From: Pseudomonas sp. P5_109
Lineage (GTDB): Bacteria > Pseudomonadota > Gammaproteobacteria > Pseudomonadales > Pseudomonadaceae
Assembly: GCF_034009455.1 (NCBI RefSeq)
Contig: NZ_CP125380.1
Span: 4,167,501-4,231,500 of the forward strand
Reading direction: 5' to 3'
Length of the DNA: 64,000 bases
Positions 45,115 through 56,192 of the stretch are shown piece after piece (within the stretch, counting starts at the first letter, position 1; the number at the start of each line of letters is the position of its first letter). Under the pieces are notes generated by a model, which did no database searches, had not been told where the DNA came from, and saw only the letters and a program-made list of their open reading frames with translations. The position numbers and the translations under genes are program-made.

Positions 45115-45128
45115 CACCCGAACGGGTG
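45115..45128. promoter_or_regulatory. CCACCCG-type palindrome, box 3 (DUF1302 operon)
   Basis: CACCCGAACGGGTG is a perfect palindrome but with a 2-base instead of 3-base centre and no outer CC/GG pair conserved. Its centre is about 75 bases before the DUF1302 start; a TAGCAT -10-like element lies between. Confidence 0.55.
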
Positions 45129-45170
45129 ATTTGAAACGGTGTTGTTCGCCGGGTTGGGTCCGACGTAACA

Positions 45171-45197
45171 GCCCGGTGAGCGCAGTGCTCGCCGGGC
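45171..45197 (-). terminator. Hairpin after thiolase 1
   Basis: GCCCGGTGAGC and GCTCGCCGGGC form an 11-bp stem with one G-U-type mismatch, 17 bases beyond the thiolase stop. No clear T-run follows. Confidence 0.45.
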
Positions 45198-45214
45198 GTT
45201 ACGCTCGGTGACAT

Positions 45215-46414
45215 TCACCCGCCGGTTTTTCCGTACAGCGTCACCACGCAGGCCCCCCCCAGGCCGAGGTTGTGCGCCATGGCCAGGCGTGCACCGTCGA
45301 CCTGGCGCTGCTCGGCATTGCCGCGCAATTGCTGGGTCAGCTCGTAGCACTGCGCCAGGCCGGTGGCGCCCAAGGGATGGCCCTTGGAAAGCAGGCCGCC
45401 GGACGGGTTGATCACGGTCTGTCCGCCGTAGGTGTTGTCGCCGTCCATGACGAACTTCTCGGCGCCGCCCTCGGGGCAGAAACCCAGCGACTCGTAGCAG
45501 ATCACTTCGTTCTGGGCGAAGCAGTCATGCAGCTCGCAGACATCGATGTCTTGCGGGCCGACGCCGGCCTTCTCGTAGACCTGGCCCACGGCGGCGTGGG
45601 TCATGTGGGTGCCGACCCAATCGAGCATCGAGGGTTTTTCGAAATTGAAGGATTCGGGGGTGTCGGTGGTCATCGCCTGGGCGACGATTTCCACGTCGCG
45701 GCGCAGGCCATGCTTCTTGGCAAAACGCTCGGACACCAGGATCGCCGCCGCGCCACCGCAGGTTGGCGGGCAGGCCATCAGGCGGGTCATCACGCCTGGC
45801 AGAATCACCGGGTCGTTCATCACGTCTTCGACGCTGAGCACCTTGCGAAACAAGGCGAGCGGGTTGTTGGCGGCATGCCGGCTGGCCTTGGCGCGCACAG
45901 CGGCGAAGGTCTCCATGCGGGTGCCGTATTTGTCCATGTACTCGCGCCCGGCACCGCCGAAGGTGCGGATCGCCTGGGGCATGCCGTCCATGTCGGCAGT
46001 CAGGCCGCGCAGGATCGGCAGGAAACGCTCACGGGTTGGCGGGCGGTCGTCCCAGTGAGACTTCAACGCGCCGGCCTGCATCTGCTCGAAACCCACCGCC
46101 AATACGCAATCGGCCGAACCTGTTTCGATGGCCTTGCGCGCCAGGTACAGCGCCGTGGAACCGGTGGCACAGTTGTTGTTGACGTTGACCACCGGAATCC
46201 CGGTCATGCCCACTTCGTACAGCACGGTCTGCCCGCAGGTGGAGTCGCCGTAGACGTAACCGGCGTACACCTCCTGCACCAGGTTGTAGTCGATGCCGGC
46301 ATCGGCCAGGGCGCGACGCACCGCTTCGGCCCCCATCTGCACATAGCTCGGGCTGTCGCTGGGCTTGCGGAAAGGGATCATGCCGACGCCGGCAACCAGT
46401 ACTTTTTCGCTCAT
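45215..46414 (-). CDS. SCP-x-type thiolase / lipid-transfer protein 1
   Basis: A 399-residue thiolase-superfamily protein of the SCP-x group. The nucleophilic Cys is in VNVNNNCATGSTALYLA (about 92), the His of ELHDCFAQNE and the His of SGGLLSKGHPLGATGLAQC complete the site, so catalysis is expected. It should cleave a 3-ketoacyl-CoA, often with a bulky or branched chain. A close paralogue is at 56193-57377. It lies 28 bases after an LCAD-type dehydrogenase gene, the same pairing as in the second copy. Confidence 0.9.
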   Translation of the reverse strand: MSEKVLVAGVGMIPFRKPSDSPSYVQMGAEAVRRALADAGIDYNLVQEVYAGYVYGDSTCGQTVLYEVGMTGIPVVNVNNNCATGSTALYLARKAIETGSADCVLAVGFEQMQAGALKSHWDDRPPTRERFLPILRGLTADMDGMPQAIRTFGGAGREYMDKYGTRMETFAAVRAKASRHAANNPLALFRKVLSVEDVMNDPVILPGVMTRLMACPPTCGGAAAILVSERFAKKHGLRRDVEIVAQAMTTDTPESFNFEKPSMLDWVGTHMTHAAVGQVYEKAGVGPQDIDVCELHDCFAQNEVICYESLGFCPEGGAEKFVMDGDNTYGGQTVINPSGGLLSKGHPLGATGLAQCYELTQQLRGNAEQRQVDGARLAMAHNLGLGGACVVTLYGKTGG

Positions 46415-46442
46415 GGTGTCACCTGGAAATGAGGGGGAAGGA

Positions 46443-47582
<1,140 letters not shown>

Positions 47583-47660
47583 CGGAATCTCCAGTGGATT
47601 GCCAGGCAGACAAGCGCCTGGTTCGTGAGTCCACTGTATTGATGCGGGTGGGTGGTGAAG

Positions 47661-47677
47661 CCACCCGGATCGGGTAG
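47661..47677. promoter_or_regulatory. CCACCCG palindrome, box 4 (ACAD1-thiolase 1)
   Basis: CCACCCGGATCGGGTAG has one mismatch. Its centre is 87 bases before the ACAD start; a TACAGT -10-like element lies between. Confidence 0.7.
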
Positions 47678-47706
47678 CGAAATAGAAGGTTTGAAACACG
47701 GCTCCC

Positions 47707-47806
47707 TGTAGGAGCGAGCTTGCTCGCGATGGACGCAAGGACGACGCGTCAATTCAGGCAGTACGCGTTTTCGTTGACGTCCATCGCGAGCAAGCTCGCT
47801 CCTACA
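47707..47806. repeat. REPIN overlapping the end of acyl-CoA synthetase 1
   Basis: Arms GTAGGAGCGAGCTTGCTCGC and its complement lie at the two ends. The right-hand arm contains the TAG stop codon (47802-47804, minus strand) of the synthetase gene. Confidence 0.88.
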
Positions 47807-49325
47807 TACGCAGTTCGCGCTTGAGGACTTTGCCGGCCGCCGACAGCGGCAGTTCATCGCGGAACTCCACGCTCTTGGGGCACTTGTAGCCCGCGATGAA
47901 TTCGCGGCAATGCAGGCGCAGTTGCTCTTCATCGACCCGGGCACCCGGTTTGCGCACCACCACCGCATGCACCGCCTCGCCCCACTGCGCATGGGGAATA
48001 CCGATCACCGCGGACATCGCCACGGCCGGGTGCCGCGCGAGGACATTCTCGACTTCCGCCGAGTAAACATTTTCCCCACCACTGACGATCATGTCCTTCA
48101 AGCGATCGACAATGTACAGATAGCCCTGCTCGTCCATCCACGCCGCATCGCCGGTGTACAGCCAACCCTCGCGCAACGCCCTGGCGGTTTCCTCGGGTTT
48201 GTTCCAGTAGCCCTGCATGATGTTCGCCCCGCGCACGACGATCTCGCCTACCGTGCCGCGCGGAACCTCCTGGCCTTGCGGGTCGACAATCTTCACATTG
48301 ACGCCCAGGCCGCCACGCCCCACCGAGCGTGAAAGGCCGCTGATGCGCGCCTCTGGCGTGTGGTTGCATGGCAGGTTGCTCGACACCACAGGGCAGGCCT
48401 CGGTCAGGCCGTAGGAATGTGACAGCTCGATGTCCGGCAGTTTCGCCAGCACTTGCTCGACCATATCCCCGGCACTCGGTGATGCGCCGTAGGTCAGGCG
48501 CTTCAAGCTGCTCAGGTCATAATTGGCGAAGTCGGGATGAGCCAACAGCGCGAGGATCATGGTCGGCACCAGCAACGTCTCGGTGACCCGTTCGCGCTCG
48601 ATCATCTGCAACGTCTGCAGCGGATCGAAACTCGACACCAGCACATGACTTTCGCCGGCCAGAAACTGGATCAACGCTCGGGCCATGCCGGCGACATGGA
48701 ACAGCGGCGCGACATGCATCAGCAGGCCGTCGCGGATCGGCGGCATGTCCACCATGCGTGGCATGCACGCCGACCACAGGTTCAGGTGCGACTGCATCAC
48801 CCCCTTGGGAAACCCGGTGGTGCCGCCGGTGTACATGATGCAGGCGAGGTCTTCACCGCCGCGCCCGGCGTCCTCGACCGGCGCGGATTCGGCAATCAGT
48901 TGCTCGAAACCCAGCATGCCGGCCGGCACGTCACCGTCCCCCGCGTAAATCAACAGCGGCGCACGACGCGCCCTGGCGCAAATGCCTTCGGCCAGCGCAG
49001 TGAAGTGTTCGTCGACGATGAGGATGCCGGTGCTGCAATCGTCCAGCGAATAGACAATCTCCGGCACACTCCAGCGCACATTCACCGGGTTGAGCACCCC
49101 GCCGCCCCACCACACGCCCATGATGTATTCCAGGTAGCGGTCGGAATTGAGCGCGAGCATGCCCACCCGGTCACCGGCCGCCATGCCCAGTGTCTGCAAG
49201 GCCCCCGCCAGGCGCGCGACGCGCTCGCCAAATTCGCGATAGGTCTGACGGCGGTCACCGAAGATAGTGGCGAGGTGTTCCGGGTCCTGTTGCAGGGTGC
49301 GTTGCAGGCATTGGGTCATGTACAT
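47802..49325 (-). CDS. Acyl-CoA synthetase 1 (AMP-forming)
   Basis: A 507-residue ANL-superfamily ligase. The P-loop is CIMYTGGTTGFPKGVMQSH (about 162-180); HSYGLTEACPVV is the A5 motif, LYTGDAAWMDEQGYLYIVDRLKDMIVSGGENVY covers A7-A8 in parts, and the A10 lysine is in AAGKVLKREL. It activates a carboxylic acid to its CoA thioester. It ends abruptly at KRELRM, where a REPIN supplies the stop; the paralogue just upstream continues about ten residues further. It starts four bases after that paralogue and shares the enoyl-CoA hydratase transcript. Confidence 0.9.
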   Translation of the reverse strand: MYMTQCLQRTLQQDPEHLATIFGDRRQTYREFGERVARLAGALQTLGMAAGDRVGMLALNSDRYLEYIMGVWWGGGVLNPVNVRWSVPEIVYSLDDCSTGILIVDEHFTALAEGICARARRAPLLIYAGDGDVPAGMLGFEQLIAESAPVEDAGRGGEDLACIMYTGGTTGFPKGVMQSHLNLWSACMPRMVDMPPIRDGLLMHVAPLFHVAGMARALIQFLAGESHVLVSSFDPLQTLQMIERERVTETLLVPTMILALLAHPDFANYDLSSLKRLTYGASPSAGDMVEQVLAKLPDIELSHSYGLTEACPVVSSNLPCNHTPEARISGLSRSVGRGGLGVNVKIVDPQGQEVPRGTVGEIVVRGANIMQGYWNKPEETARALREGWLYTGDAAWMDEQGYLYIVDRLKDMIVSGGENVYSAEVENVLARHPAVAMSAVIGIPHAQWGEAVHAVVVRKPGARVDEEQLRLHCREFIAGYKCPKSVEFRDELPLSAAGKVLKRELRM

Positions 49326-49329
49326 GCTG

Positions 49330-50886
49330 TCAGCTCACGCCCCGGTCTTTACCGGCCCAGAACGGTTCGCGCAGATCGCGCTTGAGCACCTTGCCCGCGC
49401 CGGACAGCGGCAACGCCGTACGGAACTCCACGGATTTCGGGGTCTTGTAGCCGGCAATCTGGCGACGGCAGTGTTCGATGATCTGGGTGCTTGCCACCTC
49501 GTTATCCGGCTTGAGCACCACCACCGCGTGCACGGCTTCGCCCCACTGGGCACAGGGAATGCCGATCACCGCACAGGCGGCGACCGCCGGGTGGCTGGCG
49601 ATAGCGCTTTCCACTTCGCCGGAATACACGTTCTCGCCACCGCTGACGATCATGTCCTTGAAGCGGTCGACGATGTAGATAAAGCCATCCGCGTCCATGT
49701 AGGCGCCGTCACCGGTGTGCATCCAGCCGCCGCGCAAGGCCTTGGCGGTTTCTTCGGGATTGTTCCAATAGCCGAGCATGATGTTCGGGCCACGCACCAC
49801 CACTTCGCCGACAGTACCGCATGGCACTTCGTTGTCATTTTCGTCGACGATGCGCACCGTGACGCCCAGCCCCGGCCGCCCGGCCGAGCGCAGGCGACCA
49901 TTGGCAATGCCCTCGGCGCTGTGGTTCTCCGGACCGTTGGCGGAAATCGGCGGCGCCGCTTCCGTCATGCCGTAGCCCTGGGTGAACTCGACGTTCGGCA
50001 AGGCTTTCAGGGCCAGTTCGAGCAAGGGCACGGCAATCGGCGAGGCGCCATAAGTCAGGCTTTGCAGGGAACTCAGGTCATGCTTGGCGAAATCGGGGTG
50101 CATGATCAGCGCTTGCAGCATGGTCGGCACGATCAGTATTTCGGTGATGCGCTCGCGCTCGATGGTGCGCATCACGTCCAGCGCATCGAAGGCCGGGACG
50201 AAAATGCTCGGCAGACCCAGTAGGGAAATCAGGATCACCCGTGACAGTGCCGCCAGGTGGAACATTGGCGCGATGTGCAGGGTCAGGGCGTCCGTCGGCA
50301 CTGGCACATCGGCCGCACGGGCCACGGCGGCCGACCACAGGTTCATGTGCGACTGCATCACGCCCTTCGGCCGGCCAGTGGTGCCGCCGGTGTACATGAT
50401 GCTCGCCAGGTCGTCGCCGCCACGAAAGGCGTCGTCCACGGGCGTGGCGTCACGGATCAGCTGTTCGTACGACAGCATGCCCTGCGGCAATGGCCCGTCA
50501 CCGATGTGAATCAGCAACGGCCGCACTTTGGCGCTGCTGGCGATGCCCTCGGCCATGGGCAGGAAGGTGTCGTCGATCAGCAGGATGCGCGTGTCGCAGT
50601 CGTCCAGCGAATAAACGATTTCCGGCACGCTCCAGCGAATGTTCACCGGGTTGACCACGCCGCCGCCCCACCAGGTCGCGAGGAAATACTCGAGGAAGCG
50701 GTCGGAGTTCAGGCCCAGCAGGCCGACGCGGTCGCCGGTGTGCATGCCCAGTTGCTGCAAGGCCCCGGCGAGGCGCGCCACCCGGTCGGCCTGTTCGGCA
50801 TAGGTGCGGCGGCGGTCGCGAAAGACCGTCGCCAGGGCATGAGGGCTTTGCTGCAGCATGCGATGCAGGCCTTGGGTCAGATACAT
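49330..50886 (-). CDS. Acyl-CoA synthetase 2 (AMP-forming)
   Basis: A 518-residue paralogue of synthetase 1, colinear along its length: SIMYTGGTTGRPKGVMQSH P-loop, TQGYGMTEAAPPIS, MHTGDGAYMDADGFIYIVDRFKDMIVSGGENVY in parts, and GAGKVLKRDLREPFW at the end. Differences around the acyl pocket (MFHLAALSRVILISLLG against LFHVAGMARALIQFLAG) suggest different chain or ring preference. It follows the enoyl-CoA hydratase gene by about 50 bases and precedes synthetase 1 by four. It activates an acid produced by the ALDH or a shortened intermediate. Confidence 0.9.
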   Translation of the reverse strand: MYLTQGLHRMLQQSPHALATVFRDRRRTYAEQADRVARLAGALQQLGMHTGDRVGLLGLNSDRFLEYFLATWWGGGVVNPVNIRWSVPEIVYSLDDCDTRILLIDDTFLPMAEGIASSAKVRPLLIHIGDGPLPQGMLSYEQLIRDATPVDDAFRGGDDLASIMYTGGTTGRPKGVMQSHMNLWSAAVARAADVPVPTDALTLHIAPMFHLAALSRVILISLLGLPSIFVPAFDALDVMRTIERERITEILIVPTMLQALIMHPDFAKHDLSSLQSLTYGASPIAVPLLELALKALPNVEFTQGYGMTEAAPPISANGPENHSAEGIANGRLRSAGRPGLGVTVRIVDENDNEVPCGTVGEVVVRGPNIMLGYWNNPEETAKALRGGWMHTGDGAYMDADGFIYIVDRFKDMIVSGGENVYSGEVESAIASHPAVAACAVIGIPCAQWGEAVHAVVVLKPDNEVASTQIIEHCRRQIAGYKTPKSVEFRTALPLSGAGKVLKRDLREPFWAGKDRGVS

Positions 50887-50937
50887 GAGGTGCTCCTGTG
50901 AATTATTGTTGTCAGGTAACGAACGCGACGCTGCGGA

Positions 50938-51741
50938 TCAGGTGCCGGTGTATTTCGGTAGACGTTGCTCGACCTGGGCCATGCGCCCTTCGTTGTGATC
51001 CTCGCTGTCGCGCAGCAGGCCCCAATGCAGATGGGCCTGGGTGACGAAGTCCCGGGGGGCCAGGTGGGCGGTCTGCAGGGCCAGGCGCTTGATCGACTGC
51101 ACCGCCAGCGGGCCGTTGGCGGCAATGCGTTCGGCCAGGGCCAGGGCCGCCGGCAGGACACGGTCCTGGGGCAGGCGCTCGATGATCAAGCCAATCGTCA
51201 AGGCCTCCTCGGCGTTGATCGACTCCCCGGTCAGGGCCATTTTCATGGCGTGGGCCGCTGGAATCGCCCGCAGCAAGTACTGCACGCCACCGGCAGCCGG
51301 AATGGTCGCGTCGCACACTTCGGGCAGCCCGAACGTGGCGCCGATCGACGCGATGCGCAGATCGCATTGCAGCGCCAGCTCAAGTCCGCCGCCCAGGCAA
51401 GCACCATTGATGGCGGCAATCACCGGTTTCCAGATGTCCAGGTCGCTGAGGTCGAACAGCCGGCTGTAGCCGCCCTCCTCGGCTTCGGTCTCGCGGCTTT
51501 TGAGGGTACCGGCGACAAAACCGGATGCCGCCAGCAGCGATTCCTTGTGGCTGGCACCGCTGCAGAACGCGCGCTCACCGGCACCGGTCAGGACGATGAC
51601 CCGCACCTGCTCGTCATCCTGGCAGGCACCCAGGGTCTTGCGCAGGTGCGTCAGGTCGCTGGCGCTCAGCGCATTGTTCGACTGTTGCGCATCGAGCGTG
51701 ATCAGTGCCACGTGATCGATGATCTTGAACTGAATGGCCAT
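50938..51741 (-). CDS. Enoyl-CoA hydratase/isomerase
   Basis: A 267-residue crotonase-fold enzyme. Both catalytic glutamates of hydratases are present 20 residues apart: GGGLELALQCD and FGLPEVCDATIPAAGG. The oxyanion loop FCSGASHKES precedes an insertion (about 75-95). It should hydrate a trans-2-enoyl-CoA; isomerase or dehalogenase activity cannot be excluded. First gene of the ECH-ACS2-ACS1 unit; box 5 (51847-51863) lies between it and the divergent LuxR2 gene. Confidence 0.9.
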   Translation of the reverse strand: MAIQFKIIDHVALITLDAQQSNNALSASDLTHLRKTLGACQDDEQVRVIVLTGAGERAFCSGASHKESLLAASGFVAGTLKSRETEAEEGGYSRLFDLSDLDIWKPVIAAINGACLGGGLELALQCDLRIASIGATFGLPEVCDATIPAAGGVQYLLRAIPAAHAMKMALTGESINAEEALTIGLIIERLPQDRVLPAALALAERIAANGPLAVQSIKRLALQTAHLAPRDFVTQAHLHWGLLRDSEDHNEGRMAQVEQRLPKYTGT

Positions 51742-51846
51742 GGGCTAACTCCTGCGCTCCACTGCTGCTCCGCGGTTTTGATGGAGCGCCACGCGGCACT
51801 CCTGTTGTTATGCCGTCCAGTAGATCAATCCGTGATTCGCCGACGA

Positions 51847-51863
51847 CCACCCGCATCGGGTGG
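51847..51863. promoter_or_regulatory. CCACCCG palindrome, box 5 (ECH operon and LuxR2)
   Basis: CCACCCGCATCGGGTGG is a perfect palindrome midway between divergent genes: its centre is 114 bases from the ECH start and 102 bases from the LuxR2 start, so it could serve both. Confidence 0.75.
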
Positions 51864-51956
51864 TGGATGCACAAGTCAGGGTCATGACTGGCGGGCTCTG
51901 GGTTACACTCGAGTGGATTCGTGCCCTCTTAAAACAAAAATGATTCGGACAGCCCC

Positions 51957-54779
51957 ATGGACAAACACCGCAAGTCCAATGCATCGGACACTATCGCGAG
52001 CCAGGTCTTGAATCCGACACAGTCCCCGATCGTCAGCACCAAACTGATTCCGCCGCGCAGCGCCGGACGCCTGATTTCCCGCGAGCGCCTGCAGGATCAA
52101 ATGCTCAAGGCCCGCCGCCTGCGTTGCATCGTGCTCAAGGGGCCGGCCGGCTGCGGCAAGACCTCGACCCTGATTGCCTGGCGCCAGGCGCTGTTGCCGT
52201 TGGGGTTCGACGTGGCGTGGCTGACGCTGTCGGCGGATGACAACGAACTGACGCGCTTTCTTGACTATCTGCTGGCAAGCCTCGGCCAGATCGACCCGCT
52301 GCTCGTGCGTGAAGCCACGCAACTGGAAGGTCGCGGCATCGACAGCGAAGCCGTGGAGCGCACCGTCATCACCCTGGTGCGCAGCATTGCCAGCCGGGGC
52401 CGCGAACTGGTGCTGGTCCTCGATGACCTGCACCACCTCACCGACGTGGGCATTCACCAGGCCCTGCAATGGCTGATCGACTACGCCCCGGCCAACCTGC
52501 ATCTGGCGGTGGTGTCGCGCAGTGCCGTGCCATTGTCCCTGGCGCGGTTGCGCAGCCAGGAGCTGGTGCTGGAGCTGAACCTGCGGGACTTGCGCTTCAC
52601 CCCGGTTGAGTCTGAACAGTTCCTCAAGGCGCAGTTGGGCGAGATCAACGCCCGCGACGCCAAGCTCATGCACGAGCTGACCGATGGCTGGGTCGCCGGC
52701 CTGCAACTGCTCGCCGTCAGCCGCAAAAAGAACCGCCCGCCCGCCGTCACGGACACCACGTCGGTGCAAACAGAGCTACGGGACAATCAGGCCTTCGCCC
52801 GGTTCTTTGAAATCGAAGTACTGTCCCACCTGTCGCCAACCGACCTCGACCTGCTGCTGCTCATGGCCGTGTGCAACCGCTTCTGCGCCTCGTTGTGCGC
52901 CGCCTTGAGCGGTCACCCGCAAGCGGTCGACGACGCCAATGCGCTGCTGGCGCGGCTGGAGCGGGACAACCTGTTCCTGATCCCGGTCGACAGCGCCGAG
53001 CGTGAAACCTGGTATCGCCTGCACCCATTGCTGCGCGAAACCCTGCTCAAGTATTTCGACTCGCGCAGCAAGGCCGAGCAACAAGCGGTGCACGTGCGGG
53101 CATGGAACTGGTTCCGCGAGCACAATCACCTGGATGAAGCGGTGCACCATGCAGTCATGGGCGGCGACCCGGCTGCCGCCGCCGACCTGGTGGAACAACA
53201 CGCCGAAGCGCTGTACGCCCATGGTGACCTGCGCATGTTGATCGAGCTGGTGCGGCTGTTGCCGGTCGAGCAGGTCCAGGCCCGGATCAAGCTGCGCATC
53301 CTGAAGACGCGGATGCAGCTGTATGCCCGGGATTTCGCGGCCTGCACCGCCAGCCTCGAACAACTGTTCCGCGACGTTCCCGAGAGCGAAGTGCATGACC
53401 GCTTCATGATCTCGCTGCTGCGCGCCTCCCTCGCCCTGCAACGCGATGACACCGACGCGGCCATGACGGTCCTGCCGCAATTGCTCAACCCGCCGCCGGG
53501 CAGCAACAGCGTGGCCATCGGTTCCTGCGCCAACATCCTGTCCTGGCTGTACATGCATCGTGGCGAATACGAAAAGGCCCGGCAGGTACAACTCGACCGC
53601 CCGAACCTGCTGATCAATGGCCAGCCGCTGCTGGGGACCACCGCCGGCAGCCTTCAGGGTCGTTGCATGATTGGCTTGAGCCTGGCCCTCGAAGGCCAGA
53701 TGACCCAGGCGGAACGGGTTTACCGTGACGTGCTGCATGAGGCCAACCAGTGCGGCAAGGCCGGTGCCGACGCGACCTACCTCTCCGCCGCGCTGCTCGG
53801 TGAGGTGCTGTACGAGACCAACGATGTCGACGCCGCATTCAACATGCTCTCGGGCTGGATCGACATCCTCGAACGGATTTCGATTCCCGATTCCGTGCTG
53901 CGTGTGCTGCAAGTGCTGTGGAATGTGCAATGGCTGGCGGGCAACCAGCAGGAGGCCCTGGCGTTTGTCGAGCGCCTGGATGAGTACGCGATCAAACTCG
54001 GCCTGGAGCGCCTGCAAGCCTACTGCCTGACCTGGCAGGTGCGCTGGCTGCTGATTCTCGGGGAGAGCGCACAAGCCCAGGCCAAGCTGGCGCGCCTGGA
54101 AGCCATCGACGCGCGTTACCCGGATGCCGGGCACACGGCGCTCAAGGAAATCCACATCCTGGCCGAGAACGCCCGCGCTCGCTGGCAACTCGCCCAGGGC
54201 GACCTGGACGGAGCCTCCATCCGCATCGAACAGTTGATCGAGACGTGTGAAAAACACCGCCGCCAACTTGGGACGGTACGCCTGATGGTGCTCAGTGCGG
54301 TGATCGAGACCGAACGGGGCCGCCATGAGCAGGCGCGGGACAAGGTCATGGAAGCCTTGCGCCGGGGCCAACGCTTCGGCCTGGTGCGCAGCCTGCTCGA
54401 CGCCCATCCGAATGCATTGAAACTGATCGGCGATATCGCCAGCCGTGAAGCCCTGGACCCGGTGCTGGCGTTTTACGTCGAGCGCCTGCAGGCGGCCGAG
54501 GCCACGGCCCCGACGGTCTCGAAGGCCAAGCCGGCGACAGCGACCACCAGCAAACCACTGGCGGCCGGAATCGAGCCACTGAGCGAGCGCGAAATCGAAG
54601 TCGTGCGCCTGCTGGCCCAGGCCCTGCCCAACAAGAAAATCGCCCGCGCCCTGGGGCTGTCCCCGGAAACCGTGAAATGGCACCTGAGCCATATCTACAG
54701 CAAGCTCGGCGTCAGCAGCCGCGATGAAGCGGTGGCGCGGGTGCGGGATCTGGAATCGCAAAGCGATACCGGCCTGTAG
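51957..54779 (+). CDS. MalT-like LuxR-family regulator 2
   Basis: A 940-residue regulator. The N-terminal STAND-type NTPase has P-loop [13 protein letters not shown] (about 59-71) and Walker [13 protein letters not shown] long helical TPR-like sensor follows, then a low-complexity Ala/Thr/Lys linker (about 845-865) and a C-terminal LuxR HTH at [45 protein letters not shown] in parts. It resembles AlkS/MalT-type activators that sense a ligand and ATP. The ATG at 51957 lacks a good ribosome-binding site. Divergent from the ECH operon; box 5 lies between. Likely a main activator of the cluster. Confidence 0.9.
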   Translation: MDKHRKSNASDTIASQVLNPTQSPIVSTKLIPPRSAGRLISRERLQDQMLKARRLRCIVLKGPAGCGKTSTLIAWRQALLPLGFDVAWLTLSADDNELTRFLDYLLASLGQIDPLLVREATQLEGRGIDSEAVERTVITLVRSIASRGRELVLVLDDLHHLTDVGIHQALQWLIDYAPANLHLAVVSRSAVPLSLARLRSQELVLELNLRDLRFTPVESEQFLKAQLGEINARDAKLMHELTDGWVAGLQLLAVSRKKNRPPAVTDTTSVQTELRDNQAFARFFEIEVLSHLSPTDLDLLLLMAVCNRFCASLCAALSGHPQAVDDANALLARLERDNLFLIPVDSAERETWYRLHPLLRETLLKYFDSRSKAEQQAVHVRAWNWFREHNHLDEAVHHAVMGGDPAAAADLVEQHAEALYAHGDLRMLIELVRLLPVEQVQARIKLRILKTRMQLYARDFAACTASLEQLFRDVPESEVHDRFMISLLRASLALQRDDTDAAMTVLPQLLNPPPGSNSVAIGSCANILSWLYMHRGEYEKARQVQLDRPNLLINGQPLLGTTAGSLQGRCMIGLSLALEGQMTQAERVYRDVLHEANQCGKAGADATYLSAALLGEVLYETNDVDAAFNMLSGWIDILERISIPDSVLRVLQVLWNVQWLAGNQQEALAFVERLDEYAIKLGLERLQAYCLTWQVRWLLILGESAQAQAKLARLEAIDARYPDAGHTALKEIHILAENARARWQLAQGDLDGASIRIEQLIETCEKHRRQLGTVRLMVLSAVIETERGRHEQARDKVMEALRRGQRFGLVRSLLDAHPNALKLIGDIASREALDPVLAFYVERLQAAEATAPTVSKAKPATATTSKPLAAGIEPLSEREIEVVRLLAQALPNKKIARALGLSPETVKWHLSHIYSKLGVSSRDEAVARVRDLESQSDTGL

Positions 54780-54786
54780 AGCACTC

Positions 54787-54886
54787 TGTAGGAGCGAGCC
54801 TGCTCGCGATGGACGTCAACGATAACGCGCCCTCGCAGAATGAACGCGGTGTCCTTGAGTTCATCGCGAGCAAGCTCGCTCCTACA
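54787..54886. repeat. REPIN after LuxR2
   Basis: Arms GTAGGAGCGAGCCTGCTCGC and GCGAGCAAGCTCGCTCCTAC enclose about 60 bases containing GTCAACGATAACGCG, the loop sequence shared with the arrays at 31.6 and 63.5 kb. Confidence 0.88.
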
Positions 54887-54921
54887 GGACTACGCGCTCT
54901 GTTCTTCTGAATTTCCGCCCG

Positions 54922-54938
54922 CCACCCACCTCGGGTGG
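54922..54938. promoter_or_regulatory. CCACCCG palindrome, box 6 (ACAD2 operon)
   Basis: CCACCCACCTCGGGTGG has one mismatch. Its centre is 96 bases before the ACAD2 start at 55026; a TATCGT -10-like element lies about 20 bases after the box. Confidence 0.7.
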
Positions 54939-55025
54939 CGTTCGCTCGCGGCCCCCCACCTATCGTAACCCTCAAATCACAGGCGCTTGGCCCAATGCCG
55001 GCCCGCTATCTTTGAGGAGTCTTGC

Positions 55026-56165
55026 GTGCACATCGCCCGAACCGTTTTCCGCGACGACCATGAGATGTTCCGCACCACCGTGCGCCGTTTTTTCGAGCGT
55101 GAATGCCTGCCGCGCCAGGCGGCCTGGGACAAGGCCGGCCAGGTCGACCGGGAAACCTGGCTCAAGGCCGGTCGCGAAGGTCTGCTCGGCATCACCCTGC
55201 CCACCGAGTACGGCGGTGGCGGCGGCGACTTCGGCCACTGTGCGGTGTTCAACGAAGAGTTCGCCCGGGCCGGCGTGAGCGGTGCCTACTTCGGCATGCA
55301 CTCCGACGTGATCGCCCCATACATCAATCGCTGCGGCAATGAAGAGCAAAAGCAAAAGTGGCTGCCAGGCATCTGCTCAGGCGAAATCATCCTCGCCATC
55401 GCCATGACCGAACCCGGCACCGGCAGCGACCTCAAGGCCGTGCGCACCAGCGCCGTGCGCGAGGGTGACGAGTACGTGATCAATGGCAGCAAGACCTTCA
55501 TCAGCAACGGCCTGACCGCCGACCTGGTGATCGTCGTGTGCAAGACCGACCCGGCCGCTGGCGCCAAGGGCATCAGCCTGATTGCCGTGGAGACCAGCCG
55601 CGCCGGTTTCAAGCATGGCCGCAAGCTGGAAAAGGTCGGCCAGCACGCCCAGGACACCGCCGAGCTGTTCTTCGACAACGTCCGCGTGCCGGTCGGTAAC
55701 CGCCTGGGCGAGGAAGGCCTGGGCTTCACCTACCTGATGGGCGAACTACCGCAAGAACGTTTTTCCATCGCGGTCTCCGCCGCCGCCAAGCTGGAGCGCC
55801 TGCTTGAGCAAACCATCGAGTACGTAAAGGACCGCAAGGCCTTCAACCAGACCGTGTGGGACTTCCAGAACAGCAAATTCAAGCTCGCCGACATCAAGGC
55901 CCAGGCCACCGCCCTGCGGGTGATGGTCGACTACTACCTGGGCGAACACATGCGTCGCCGGCTGACCCTCGAAGAAGCCGCCATCGCCAAGCTGCACACC
56001 ACCGAAACCGTGTGGAAATGCATCGACGACATGGTCCAGTTGCACGGCGGCTACGGCTACATGATGGAGTACCCGATCGCCCGCGCGTTCGTCGACATGC
56101 GCGTCAACCGCATCTACGGCGGCACCAGTGAAGTCATGCGCGAAATGATCGCGCGCAAGCTCTGA
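55026..56165 (+). CDS. LCAD-type acyl-CoA dehydrogenase 2
   Basis: A 379-residue paralogue of the dehydrogenase at 46443-47582, colinear from HIARTVFRDDHEMFRTTVRRFF to YGGTSEVMREMIARKL. FAD/substrate motif AMTEPGTGSDLKAVRT is intact and the presumed catalytic Glu is in LERLLEQTIEYVKDRKAF. The GTG at 55026 is set by GAGGAGT upstream and by alignment with the paralogue; the frame extends 13 codons further. First gene of ACAD-thiolase-MaoC-MaoC-SDR, preceded by box 6. Confidence 0.9.
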   Translation: MHIARTVFRDDHEMFRTTVRRFFERECLPRQAAWDKAGQVDRETWLKAGREGLLGITLPTEYGGGGGDFGHCAVFNEEFARAGVSGAYFGMHSDVIAPYINRCGNEEQKQKWLPGICSGEIILAIAMTEPGTGSDLKAVRTSAVREGDEYVINGSKTFISNGLTADLVIVVCKTDPAAGAKGISLIAVETSRAGFKHGRKLEKVGQHAQDTAELFFDNVRVPVGNRLGEEGLGFTYLMGELPQERFSIAVSAAAKLERLLEQTIEYVKDRKAFNQTVWDFQNSKFKLADIKAQATALRVMVDYYLGEHMRRRLTLEEAAIAKLHTTETVWKCIDDMVQLHGGYGYMMEYPIARAFVDMRVNRIYGGTSEVMREMIARKL

Positions 56166-56192
56166 ATCTCTCAAACAACAAGGAAAACAACG

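Noticed and set aside
52776..54761. A 661-codon open frame antisense to LuxR2
   Set aside because: Typical high-GC shadow: Gly/Gln/His/Val-rich, no domain motifs, entirely opposite a clear MalT-like gene.
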